64,000 nucleotides of DNA, from NCBI RefSeq assembly GCF_000758755.1, contig NZ_JRMV01000272.1:124001-188000 (forward strand), read 5' to 3'. Position numbers and translations under genes: made by a program. Numbering within the stretch: position 1 is the first letter of the stretch; the number at the start of each line of letters is the position of its first letter. This document shows positions 40,364-49,500 of this stretch, one piece after another. This DNA is from Actinomyces sp. S6-Spd3 (GTDB lineage Bacteria > Actinomycetota > Actinomycetes > Actinomycetales > Actinomycetaceae). The notes under the pieces were generated by a model, which was not told where the DNA came from, searched no databases, and saw only the letters and a list, made by a program, of their open reading frames with translations.

Positions 40364-42430
40364 TCAGCAACTACCAAGTTCCGTGTTTTCACGGACAAAT
40401 ACGGGGATGCACTCCAGTGGTGCATCGATGGTGACCTCTTGCCCACCCTCGAAGACGTCTCCCAGGGTGTACGAGGCCGTACCTGCCTTCTCTCCTTCTT
40501 CACCGCCTGCGATCAGCAGCTGCTGCCAGCGCACTCCCGCGGGAAGGTAGACGCGAGCGCTGCGGGCGCCGGCCTCGACAATGGGGGCGACAAGGAGGTC
40601 GGGACCGAGGAGGAATTCTCCTTCTTCTTCCCACGCGCGCGCGTCCTCGGGGAATTCGAGGAAGAGTGCGCGCATCGGGGGAATTCCGCGCTCGGCGGCC
40701 TCGTCCATGACGCGGCCGATGTAGGGGCGCAGCGCTTCCCTGAGGTGAATGTTGCGCGCGCAGATTTGCGCGACTTCCTCGCCGTAGGACCAGATTTCGT
40801 TGGGTCCTCCGGGGTTGTCCGAGGCCACGTCCTCGCGGGGTTCGCGGTGACCGTGGACGCGCATGAGCGGGCAGAATGTGCCGAACTCGAACCAGCGGGC
40901 GAAGAGTTCCTGGTAGGCGGGATCGCTGGGGTCGCCTCCGTGGAAGCCGCCAATGTCGCTCGTCCACCACGGGATTCCTGAGATTCCGATGGATTGGCCG
41001 GCTCGGACCTGAGTGAAGAGCGCCTCCCAGGTGGGGGCAATGTCGCCGCTCCATACCGCCGAGCCGTACTTGGCTTGGCCGGCCCACGCGCTGCGACACA
41101 GGCTGAGGAATTGGTCTTCGCCCTGCTCACGCATCCCTTCCCAGACCATGCGCGCGTTTTCACGCGGGTAGAGGTTGGAGACGTTCAGGCCGCTTCCGGC
41201 GTAGAAGCGCAGGTTGGAGGGGTGACCGGGGTTGAGTTCGGGTTCGCAAGCATCGAGCCAGAAAATGCGAACTCCCAGGTCGAAGTAGTTGTTTTTGAGT
41301 TTGTCCCAGACGTACTCGCGGGCCGCGGGGTTTGTCGGGTCGTAGAAGGCAACGGGGAGCGGGCGGTCCATTCCCTTATCGCGGAAGGTCTGGTGGTATT
41401 CGACGCCGGCTTCGGTGCCGACCAAGAGGCCCTTGGCGCGGATTTCTGCGTCCGTTTGCGCGAGCGGAGAGACAGTTGGCCACACGGAGACCATGAGCTT
41501 GGTGCCCATTTCTTCCAGTTCGGCCATCATTGCTTCGGGGTTTGGGTACTCGTTTTCGTCGAAGCGCCACTCCCCCATTGCGGGCCAGTGGATGAAGTCG
41601 GTGACGATCACGGACAGGGGCAGGCCGCGGCGCTTGTATTCGCGCGCGACTTCCATGAGTTCTTCTTGGCTGGTGTAGCGCAGTTTCGATTGCCACAGTC
41701 CCAGTGCCCACTGAGGGATGCGGGGCGCGTGACCGACGGCGTCGGCGTAGGCCTCGAGGATTTCCTTGGGGGTATCGCCCACGCACACCCAGTAGTCGAT
41801 CCACTCGCTGCCTTGGGCGACCCAGCGGGTGCTTTCTTTGGCGAATTCGACGCGGCCGACGGAGGGGTTGTTCCACAGGAAACCGTAACCCTTGTCGGAG
41901 AGGACGAAGGGAATGGACACTTCGCCGTTTCGCTGGATGAGGTCGGAGACGACTCCCTTGTGGTCGAGGAAATCGTAGGAGTGCTGGCCCATTCCGTAGA
42001 AGCGTTCGCTGGGGTCGGAGGCGAAGCACTGGTGGACTTCGTGTCCGCCGAAACCGGGGTAGATTCCGTGGGCGCCCGGCCACCAGAAGTGCTCGGGGGC
42101 TTCGCGCAGGACGGATTCGCCGTCCTTTTGGAAGTCGAGGAGGAAGCGGGCGATTCCTGTTCCACCGTCAAGGTTGGCGACGACGCTGATACGCCCGTTG
42201 GTGAAGACTTCTTCGGGTTTGTCGTAGCCGGGGACCTCGGTGACCTTTGCTTCTTCCATGCTTCCGAGGCCGGTGGCAGGCCCCGCTTCGAGGGCTCCTA
42301 GTCCTTGGGGGAAGTCTGCAGAGGGGCCGATGCGCACACGAAGCGCGTTGCGCCCCCATGCCTCAATGCGGATGAACTCGTGCGCGAAGCAGAGTTCAAC
42401 TGCGCCGGGGTACTGCTTCTTCGTGTACAC
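40364..42430 (-). CDS. GH31 alpha-glucosidase/alpha-xylosidase-type glycoside hydrolase
   Basis: A 688-residue cytosolic GH31 enzyme. The catalytic domain begins with PRIPQWALGLWQSKLRYTSQEELM, a GH31 landmark; the nucleophile Asp is in RIFWLDACEPE, the acid/base Asp in AVWSGDIAPTWE, and GISGIPWWTSDIGGFHGG follows. An N-terminal beta domain of about 230 residues and a C-terminal beta domain complete the normal architecture. GTG 42430 has AAAGGAG upstream. The first gene of the left-reading sugar operon and divergent from lacI across two operators. The isomaltose or isoprimeverose type of specificity cannot be read directly. Confidence 0.88.
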   Translation of the reverse strand: MYTKKQYPGAVELCFAHEFIRIEAWGRNALRVRIGPSADFPQGLGALEAGPATGLGSMEEAKVTEVPGYDKPEEVFTNGRISVVANLDGGTGIARFLLDFQKDGESVLREAPEHFWWPGAHGIYPGFGGHEVHQCFASDPSERFYGMGQHSYDFLDHKGVVSDLIQRNGEVSIPFVLSDKGYGFLWNNPSVGRVEFAKESTRWVAQGSEWIDYWVCVGDTPKEILEAYADAVGHAPRIPQWALGLWQSKLRYTSQEELMEVAREYKRRGLPLSVIVTDFIHWPAMGEWRFDENEYPNPEAMMAELEEMGTKLMVSVWPTVSPLAQTDAEIRAKGLLVGTEAGVEYHQTFRDKGMDRPLPVAFYDPTNPAAREYVWDKLKNNYFDLGVRIFWLDACEPELNPGHPSNLRFYAGSGLNVSNLYPRENARMVWEGMREQGEDQFLSLCRSAWAGQAKYGSAVWSGDIAPTWEALFTQVRAGQSIGISGIPWWTSDIGGFHGGDPSDPAYQELFARWFEFGTFCPLMRVHGHREPREDVASDNPGGPNEIWSYGEEVAQICARNIHLREALRPYIGRVMDEAAERGIPPMRALFLEFPEDARAWEEEGEFLLGPDLLVAPIVEAGARSARVYLPAGVRWQQLLIAGGEEGEKAGTASYTLGDVFEGGQEVTIDAPLECIPVFVRENTELGSC

Positions 42431-42442
42431 CTGTGCTCCTTT

Positions 42443-42471
42443 TTGACCGGACGAATACGTATTCGCTTAAT
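42443..42471 (+). promoter_or_regulatory. Predicted lacI promoter
   Basis: TTGACC (42443-42448) and CTTAAT (42466-42471) are separated by exactly 17 bases, and that spacer contains the perfect operator palindrome at 42452-42465. This would make the regulator self-repressing. Confidence 0.6.
42452..42465. promoter_or_regulatory. LacI operator 1 (perfect palindrome)
   Basis: CGAATACGTATTCG is a perfect 14-bp palindrome with the central CG dinucleotide typical of LacI family sites, 22 bases before the GH31 start and 157 bases before the lacI start. Confidence 0.82.
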
Positions 42472-42507
42472 GACAATTTTCAGGAGTTTTTCTGGTATTG
42501 TTCATTA

Positions 42508-42521
42508 CGCATACGTATTCG
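42508..42521. promoter_or_regulatory. LacI operator 2
   Basis: CGCATACGTATTCG differs from operator 1 at one position. Centres are 56 bases apart, a spacing compatible with cooperative binding. Confidence 0.78.
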
Positions 42522-42622
42522 TCGGATAAAAAATATTTGCGGGCATCGACGCCCGCACATGTGATGCGGAACTCACAATAAGTTGTTCACGCGATCCTGT
42601 CAAGATACCGGGAGGACCTGAG

Positions 42623-43723
42623 ATGGCGCGTCAGCCAACCAGCAGAGACGTTGCAAAACTAGCGGGAGTCTCGCAAACCACGGTCTCGTATGTCATGAGT
42701 GGACGCCGAGCCGTCTCCCCCGAGACGGAAAAGCGTGTCCAAATTGCAATGAAAGAGCTGGGGTATCAGCCCCATGCGGGTGCCCGGTCCTTGCGTTCGC
42801 GAAAGTCTCGCGTCCTGGGAGTAGTGGTCCCCTACCACGAGGGTGCGGACGCGGCGGCCCAGCACTACATGCTGATCACTCTGGCGCAGCTCTTGCGCGA
42901 ACACGATTTTGACCTGCTGCTGATCACCGCCGACGAGGGCGCTGCGGGGCTTCGTCGAGTCATGCAGACCGCGCTGTGCGACGGCCTGTTCATCATGGAG
43001 GTGCGCTTCAATGATGCTCGTTTGGGCGTCGTTGCAGAGAGCAAGATCCCCACTGTTTTCATTGGAACCCCGGGGTCTGGGCCTTTTAATGCACCGGTCC
43101 AGTCCATCGACGTTGATTATTACGAGGCCGGGCACGCCGCGGTCCACCGCCTGCGTGACGCGGGAGCGCGCAACATTGCTTTCGTCCATTCGGCAAGCCC
43201 CGATGTGCAATCGTTGAACTTCGTCTCGCAGTTCAGGCAGGCGGTTGTTGATACTGCGGGCGAGTCGGGGATTCCTTTGCTCTCGCGTACATGCGGGACG
43301 GGAATCCGTGAGATCCGTAAGCTCGTTGGGCAAATTGCCGGTGATAACCGGATTGATTCCTACGTTTTGGGGCCGACGATTTCTGCGGATGACTGGTGCA
43401 ATGCCCTGATTGACCTGGGGATTCGTCCTGGCCGCGATGTCTCACTGGTAGCCAGCGGCTGGTCTGCCGAGCGCGCGCACTGCCTATTCGATGTCGATCA
43501 CTTTGATACGCGCCCCGACGAACTATTGAGGCGTGCGGTTGAAATGTTGGTCGCCCAAATTGATGGCGAGCCCCGAAAGGAAGCCGCCGCGGAAGCTGTA
43601 GCCGCCGATGCCGCGACCTCGGCAGATTCCGAGGCCAAGATCCGCCGTCCCGTGCATGGCCTGACCTTGCTTGATCCGATCTTCGTGCCTGGGAATACGG
43701 TTGTTGGTGCTGATCGGTCATAG
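42623..43723 (+). CDS. LacI family transcriptional regulator
   Basis: A 366-residue regulator: HTH SRDVAKLAGVSQTTVSYVMSGRRAVSPET (residues about 7-36), hinge helix ARSLRSRKSRVLGVVVPY, then a periplasmic-binding-like effector domain. Near the end an Ala-rich insertion (EAAAEAVAADAATSADSEA) precedes RRPVHGLTLLDPIFVPGNT, which closes the family fold. Divergent from the GH31-transporter operon with two operators between. Probably represses dextran/isomaltooligosaccharide use until an oligosaccharide binds. Confidence 0.93.
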   Translation: MARQPTSRDVAKLAGVSQTTVSYVMSGRRAVSPETEKRVQIAMKELGYQPHAGARSLRSRKSRVLGVVVPYHEGADAAAQHYMLITLAQLLREHDFDLLLITADEGAAGLRRVMQTALCDGLFIMEVRFNDARLGVVAESKIPTVFIGTPGSGPFNAPVQSIDVDYYEAGHAAVHRLRDAGARNIAFVHSASPDVQSLNFVSQFRQAVVDTAGESGIPLLSRTCGTGIREIRKLVGQIAGDNRIDSYVLGPTISADDWCNALIDLGIRPGRDVSLVASGWSAERAHCLFDVDHFDTRPDELLRRAVEMLVAQIDGEPRKEAAAEAVAADAATSADSEAKIRRPVHGLTLLDPIFVPGNTVVGADRS

Positions 43724-43788
43724 CGTGAGGCCGTCTTTGGCCTTCAGTTTTTCTTTCGTAGATGCCGAAAAGTGCCAAAAATAGCGTT

Positions 43789-43821
43789 CGGGGCTCCGAA
43801 TTTTAATCGTTCGAAGCCCCG
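43789..43821. terminator. Hairpin between lacI and the CRISPR array
   Basis: CGGGGCTCCGAA (43789-43800) pairs with TTCGAAGCCCCG (43810-43821) with one G-T. On the minus strand it is followed by CGCTATTTTT, so it would end leftward transcription of the CRISPR array; on the plus strand it ends lacI. Confidence 0.8.
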
Positions 43822-43920
43822 AAAACCTTGCTATTCCACGGGAAAACCAATCCTCTGAAGTCTATCAAGAGGATTGGTAACTGATTCCCAACGTGAAATG
43901 GTTTGCGCTTCGGGACGATA
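43789..43920 (-). ncRNA. Predicted single-guide-like RNA: last spacer, repeat and fused anti-repeat
   Basis: Read on the minus strand, spacer 43920-43893 is followed by repeat 43892-43857 and then, without any spacer, by AGAGGATTGGTTTTCCC (43856-43840). This segment pairs with ACCAATCCTCT and GGGAA of that same repeat, leaving a loop TGATAGACTTC and a small internal bulge. GTGGAATAGCAAGG follows, then the terminator hairpin 43821-43789. So spacer, repeat and anti-repeat would be joined in one RNA. Whether Cas9 uses it is untested; it could equally be a leader feature for spacer integration. Confidence 0.45.
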
Positions 43921-45281
43921 GAAGTCTATCAAGAGGATTGGTAACTGATTCCCAACATCGCTGTCAACATTAGGAGTGTTGAAAGAAGTCTATCAAGAGG
44001 ATTGGTAACTGATTCCCAACAGTCACAAACATGTATTTTGGGCACATGGAAGTCTATCAAGAGGATTGGTAACTGATTCCCAACCGCGCCGACGCCTTGC
44101 ATAGCCGCTGAGGAAGTCTATCAAGAGGATTGGTAACTGATTCCCAACCTGATATGGAACAGTTGAACAGCCTTGTGAAGTCTATCAAGAGGATTGGTAA
44201 CTGATTCCCAACGGACGGAACGCACATCGTTTACACTCGCGAAGTCTATCAAGAGGATTGGTAACTGATTCCCAACCCAGCGTCACGGTCTTGTTCTCGG
44301 TGGTGAAGTCTATCAAGAGGATTGGTAACTGATTCCCAACCCGGCGAGTATAGCGAGTACAGCTGTGAGAAGTCTATCAAGAGGATTGGTAACTGATTCC
44401 CAACCTGTCGAGCTTCCAGCGCCTGCCAGGCGGAAGTCTATCAAGAGGATTGGTAACTGATTCCCAACTCCAGTAAGGACGATGCTGGGGACGTTAAGAA
44501 GTCTATCAAGAGGATTGGTAACTGATTCCCAACAATGGTCTCGCGTTCGCGAGATGTTCCCGAAGTCTATCAAGAGGATTGGTAACTGATTCCCAACATC
44601 TCAGCCGTAGCCGGAAGAATCTTAAGAAGTCTATCAAGAGGATTGGTAACTGATTCCCAACAATTAAGCTGCATATCGTCCTCAATATTGAAGTCTATCA
44701 AGAGGATTGGTAACTGATTCCCAACAATCGTGACAGATTTGCGTGATCTTTCCGAAGTCTATCAAGAGGATTGGTAACTGATTCCCAACTGATCCCGCCT
44801 GCATCCATATGGAATGAGAAGTCTATCAAGAGGATTGGTAACTGATTCCCAACCCAAGTCCTCGGCGGACGGTATCGCTTCGGAAGTCTATCAAGAGGAT
44901 TGGTAACTGATTCCCAACCCGGCGGGATGAGTAGTCAGATCAGGTCGAAGTCTATCAAGAGGATTGGTAACTGATTCCCAACATGCGGGAACGCTGGTCT
45001 CGGTTAGTTTGAAGTCTATCAAGAGGATTGGTAACTGATTCCCAACCCCATCCGAGAAGCGGTACGCCAGGATGGAAGTCTATCAAGAGGATTGGTAACT
45101 GATTCCCAACTCGTAAAGCCCGGACAGCTCCCACATAAGAAGTCTATCAAGAGGATTGGTAACTGATTCCCAACGAAGATCACCATGTCCCCCAAGCTGG
45201 TCGAAGTCTATCAAGAGGATCGGTAACTGATTCCCAACGCCTCTCCTCTTACGAGAGAGCAGCCACGAAGTCTATCAAGAG
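43857..45281 (-). CRISPR. Type II-C CRISPR array, 22 full repeats, one truncated repeat, 22 spacers
   Basis: A 36-base direct repeat (plus strand begins GAAGTCTATCAAGAGGATTG and ends CTGATTCCCAAC) starts at 43857 and recurs every 64 bases. Spacers are 28 bases, two of them 29 (44469-44497, 44854-44882). Repeats are identical except the one at 45203, with one base change (ATTGG to ATCGG). The last, at 45267-45281, keeps only 15 bases. Degeneration at the cas2 side marks the old end; new spacers are probably added at the 43857 side. By analogy with corynebacterial II-C repeats ending GATAGACTTC, crRNAs are read on the minus strand. Confidence 0.98.
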
Positions 45282-45295
45282 CAGTGATCTGTAAT

Positions 45296-45616
45296 TCAGA
45301 AGATAGTGAGCTGCTCAGGAGCCCCCTCCGTTTTCTGTTTCTTAGCCTGTTCAAAATGAAGTCCAGTTGCCCACTGACGATCCGTAATCCCGATAACTCG
45401 CACTTGACCTCCCTCTGGGAGATGAGACTGAATCTGTCGAAGAGTCGCATGGTTCTGCCCACCGCTTGGCCAGTATTTTGCATAAACACTGAACTGGACC
45501 ATTGTGAATCCCCAATCCAGCAACGCCTGTCTAAATCGCGTTGCTTCCCGCCTCTGGGCTTTTGTTTCAACTGGAAGATCAAACATGACCAGACACCACA
45601 TGGGACTATCCACCAT
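45296..45616 (-). CDS. cas2: CRISPR-associated endonuclease Cas2
   Basis: A 106-residue Cas2: LVMFDLPVETKAQRREATRFRQALLDWGF is the standard first strand with the Asp of the FDLP motif and the following helix; MVQFSVYAKY and QVRVIGITDRQW follow. Cas2 bridges two Cas1 dimers in the spacer integrase. ATG 45616 lies two bases after the cas1 stop; GTG 45625 within cas1 is an alternative. Its stop lies 14 bases from the truncated CRISPR repeat. Confidence 0.95.
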   Translation of the reverse strand: MVDSPMWCLVMFDLPVETKAQRREATRFRQALLDWGFTMVQFSVYAKYWPSGGQNHATLRQIQSHLPEGGQVRVIGITDRQWATGLHFEQAKKQKTEGAPEQLTIF

Positions 45617-45617
45617 C

Positions 45618-46529
45618 TCAACCACTCAGATCAGTGGATGCGGGTCCCTGCCATGCGGGAACTTTTAGGCGCTCTTCTTCTCCTTCAACATAACGCCCGT
45701 ATTGCTGCGCAAGATCTTGAGCAACTGCCGAAATTCCATAACCATCCGAATCGAATTTCTGTGAAGCCGCAGCAACCAATATCCGCTTCACATCACTATC
45801 TGACGGAGATGCCGTTGGAGACAATTGCAGAGCAACTTCATCAATCGCTGGACGGAAAGGTTCAATAAGATCGTCGGCAAGCGCGAAAGCGTTGCCCCTT
45901 CCACGATGAAAGACACCTAGCGCCGGAGCTAATCCGGCGGACAGCACTGCCCGAATCACGTGACCACGTAACACTGCATAGCCATAATCAAGACACGCAT
46001 TCGAACCAATGAGCTGACCAGCACCAGGCTGTCGCCCTTCACCTAGAACGCGCGACCAGTAAAAACGTGCTGCACGCGCCTCAATATTGTCGGGGTCACC
46101 TGAGCGGACTTGGTCCGCGAGTGCAAAGAGTTCGCTACTCCCTGAACGACCAAGATTCTGAAGAACGTTTGCCTGTCCCTCAATCTTTGCTCTAATGATG
46201 CGTGCCCACGCATTTTTCTTTCGAGGAAGAGTCATGTCAGCCTGAGCCCGATGTCGTGCTGCTACTCGCCCATGATCCGACCATGAATAGCAAGCCCCTT
46301 CAGGAATCCCACGCCAGTCGCAGAAAAGAACTGCAATATCCGCGTCCGCAAGCCTGTGCAGAACAGCGGCGCTGAGATCGACCTTCATCCCGATGAGAAC
46401 AACTGCAAGCTCTGCAACGGGAAGAGTAACTGGATCCTTACCCTCAGGGCATACTTCTATCCCGCCCCGTGTGGAATGAAGCGCCCCCTCAAATTCGCAG
46501 AGGTCAATCACGCGCCACTGTTCTGCCAT
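45618..46529 (-). CDS. cas1: CRISPR-associated integrase Cas1
   Basis: A 303-residue type II Cas1. The N-terminal beta domain includes VAELAVVLIGMKVDLSAAVLHRLADADIAVLFCDWRG; the helical catalytic domain has NIEARAARFYWSRVLGE (metal Glu region), SNACLDYGYAVLRGHVIRAVLSAGLAPALGVFH (catalytic His) and FALADDLIEPFRPAID (Asp). It inserts new spacers with Cas2. ATG 46529 lies three bases after the cas9 stop, so the three cas genes form one operon. Confidence 0.96.
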   Translation of the reverse strand: MAEQWRVIDLCEFEGALHSTRGGIEVCPEGKDPVTLPVAELAVVLIGMKVDLSAAVLHRLADADIAVLFCDWRGIPEGACYSWSDHGRVAARHRAQADMTLPRKKNAWARIIRAKIEGQANVLQNLGRSGSSELFALADQVRSGDPDNIEARAARFYWSRVLGEGRQPGAGQLIGSNACLDYGYAVLRGHVIRAVLSAGLAPALGVFHRGRGNAFALADDLIEPFRPAIDEVALQLSPTASPSDSDVKRILVAAASQKFDSDGYGISAVAQDLAQQYGRYVEGEEERLKVPAWQGPASTDLSG

Positions 46530-46532
46530 GAG

Positions 46533-49500
46533 CTACCTCAGCAGTTGAGTAATCGGAAGTGAATTCTGTGAATTTGAACGCGGCTCACCAAGGCAGTTCC
46601 GACGTACCACTGATACAACACCTGATGCGAGCAAGACATTAATTGCTGGTCGCCATCCTTGTCCCTCGAGTAAGTCACTGAGTTCTTTTGAAGACCCCTT
46701 TTCCAGCCCCTCAACGGACAAGAGGTAGGGACGCAAGCGCAACTTTGCGGGATCTGGGAACCCAGCAACCCTCCAGCTTGTCAACTCCGGATACTGGGCA
46801 AGCACCTCACCGACAAATCCCTTCAAGTACTTATCCGTCTCGATTTGTAGCTCATCGCCTTCAACCAACCAGCCGATCTGAGTGACGGTTCCGTCAGCTA
46901 GTGCCTTCCGAATCTTCGGCTCAGCAGTACGCATGGAAATCGTCGATGGTTTCAGCGGCGTGGTGAAGACATCTTCGTGAGTCATCTTCACCAGATCTGT
47001 AGCAAAAACACGCACCATAGCGTACGTTGTCTTCTTCCCATCGATCCGGTAAATCCGCGCGTGGTGAATTGAGCTTCCAATCTCCACATAGCCACCGCGA
47101 ACCTTCAAACAGGCAGATGGCGAATTGAAGAAGTTCAACTGCTCGTCTGCGGTGATCTTCCGACCGTGAATATAGATTTCCCGCGACGGATCTTCAGGTA
47201 ACCCCTCCTTCGGATCAAAGTCAGGAAGTCTGGTCAATGCAGTCCATAACGCAGGTGTTTCCGCGCGATCGATCATTGCGACAGACAGGGCTTCGCCAAG
47301 CTTCGCGTGAATGAACTTACGAACCGTATCGTCGTGAACCTTACTTGAACCAACGCGCAGACGAACATTCTCATGGAAAGGAATGGCATTCTTCGCGAGC
47401 TCAATATTGAAGAGTTCGACCGCGCGAAGCATTCCTTCACGCCATTGCTCAAAACGATCGCTGGCTTGACCGGGCTTCCCGTAGAAGTTCTTCCAAGTTT
47501 CTTCCTGGCCGGTGATGCGCTGTGATTCCCGCATATTGACGCGCAATGCCAAGGTTTGCGAAACAGACTGGTTCATCATCGCAATGACCAAGGCATCCAT
47601 CGCATGGTGCCTGCGATCAAAACGCGTCTTACCTTTTCCACCGATTAGATTGACACGACTTTCAAATCCCGAGGCCTTGCGCGCTTCCGCAGTCAGCTGA
47701 CCGCGATAAATACCAATGTTCGGAACCGACTCTGCTTTGAGCTTCCGGTAGAAGCCATCAATACGCGTACGGAGCTCAATCGCCATCCATGCAACGGATT
47801 CCATGGAACGTCCGTCGAACTCTTCATCCGGCTTACGCGACTTCAGGCGGGAAATCACTTCCTCACGGAAATGAGCATATTGCTTCGGACGCATAGCCGG
47901 ATCGCGTTCCCACGCACGGACTCGCTCGATTGCACCCTCTAAAGAAACACCCGCGTGCGCCTGACCCGAGGTCGCCCACACAGCGAAGGGCACTGCACCC
48001 TTTTGATGGTTACAGGTACGGCAGACAGCGGCAAGATTCGAACGCTCATTCGAAGATCCTGAATTTGCACGAGGAACAATATGATCCATTTCGGCGGTTT
48101 CAAAGCCAATCGTGGTTCCACAGTACAAGCACATCGAATTCTGACGTTGAATTGCTTGGTGCTTCACCAGAGCAGAACGGCGCGCCTTACCTGAAATTCC
48201 CAGTTGCTGGATCATCTCATCCATATTTTTCTGGTTGAGATCCTGCCGCCTCTGGCTCTCACGCAATAGCTCTCTGGCAACTTTCTCCGAACCTAAGCCG
48301 TCACGCGTGTGTTCAATGTTAATGACAACCGGTTCACCCCAGCGATCTGTAGCCATATTGAGCCAACGTGCAACCTGCTTGAGAACACGATCAACTGCGG
48401 GGTTTCCAACCGGGGCCTCGATTGGCTCGGGTTCTGGTCGCCAATCATCGTCGACATTAAAGAGCTGCTTTCGAGCAGTGTGAAGGTCCACGCCCTCAGT
48501 CAGCATCCGCTCCGTGAGCTTGCGCAAGCTATCCAAGGAATAGGCTGCTCGTCCTTGAGGAAGCTGAATTTTTTCAAGCTCTGTCTGTTCGTCTTCGGTC
48601 GCTTGTTCAAGGAGCTCTGCAACTTCATCATCGATATCGTTATCACCCGTCGAACCTCCCGAGTTCGACAGTGCATCGACCATGAATCCGCGTCGCTCAC
48701 TATCTGCGGACTTCCACCATTCCTTGAGCCACTTCACCTTTGAAGCCATGATCTTTTCGGTGGTGACATCTGTTGGCGGGAAACGCAAAGCGGGCTCTCC
48801 ATCAACTGAGGGACGCGCTGTTCCACGCAAGTCAGCGCGCTCAATACCCAAGTTATCCGCCAGATCGGCCCAAGTCACCTGCTGTTTCAGCCCCGCATCG
48901 AGAAGGAAATCTGTCAACCCGCTCAGTTCTTCGGGAGTCAGACAACGTTCCGCTCCTGCCTCACGAACACGCAGATTCGTCAGCACTGAAACAATCCTGA
49001 AGAGTTGGAAATCAGGATGCGCTTTCTCTGCACGGATGTATTTGCCCTGACCCGGGAGTTGATCGTGACCGACGAGTCCCGCAGCGCTACCCCTGGGTGA
49101 CTTTGCGAAGAAAACTCTGCGGACCAAGAGCTTAAACACATCATGGTCCAGCCGCTGCACTTCGCAGATCTTTCGGATTTCAGCGGCATTGTCGTATTGG
49201 TGAAGCTTGCCCTGGAGAATACCATCGTCTCCACGGATACCATTGCTTTCCCTGTACTTCGGATCGCTCATGTATGCGCTGATCAATTGGCCCGGCGTTG
49301 TATCTTCAGGGAACTCCCGCCCCAGCGCTTTACCGACGCGTTCATTCAGACCGCGAAGGAATTCACTGGGCTCCATCGGAGTCAGGAGCGAATCAACCTT
49401 GATATAGGGATTCCTCCACCCACGATGACGAGCCATGTGCCTGATCGCAATCGAAAGTGCTTCCAAGCGCTCAGATTCGTCCTCAATGAAGTGATCGACA

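Noticed and set aside
40994-42301. Long open frame (435 codons) opposite the GH31 gene
   Set aside because: The GH31 catalytic motifs on the other strand settle the coding strand.
44313-44573. Open frame of 86 codons inside the CRISPR array
   Set aside because: It is a translation of repeats and spacers.
45267-45310. Plus-strand tracrRNA starting at the truncated repeat
   Set aside because: It has only 15 bases of complementarity, no following hairpin or terminator, and runs antisense to cas2; the upstream-of-cas9 candidate is complete.
45211-45621. Leftward open frame overlapping cas2 and the array end
   Set aside because: Different frame from cas2; cas2 motifs are in the other frame.
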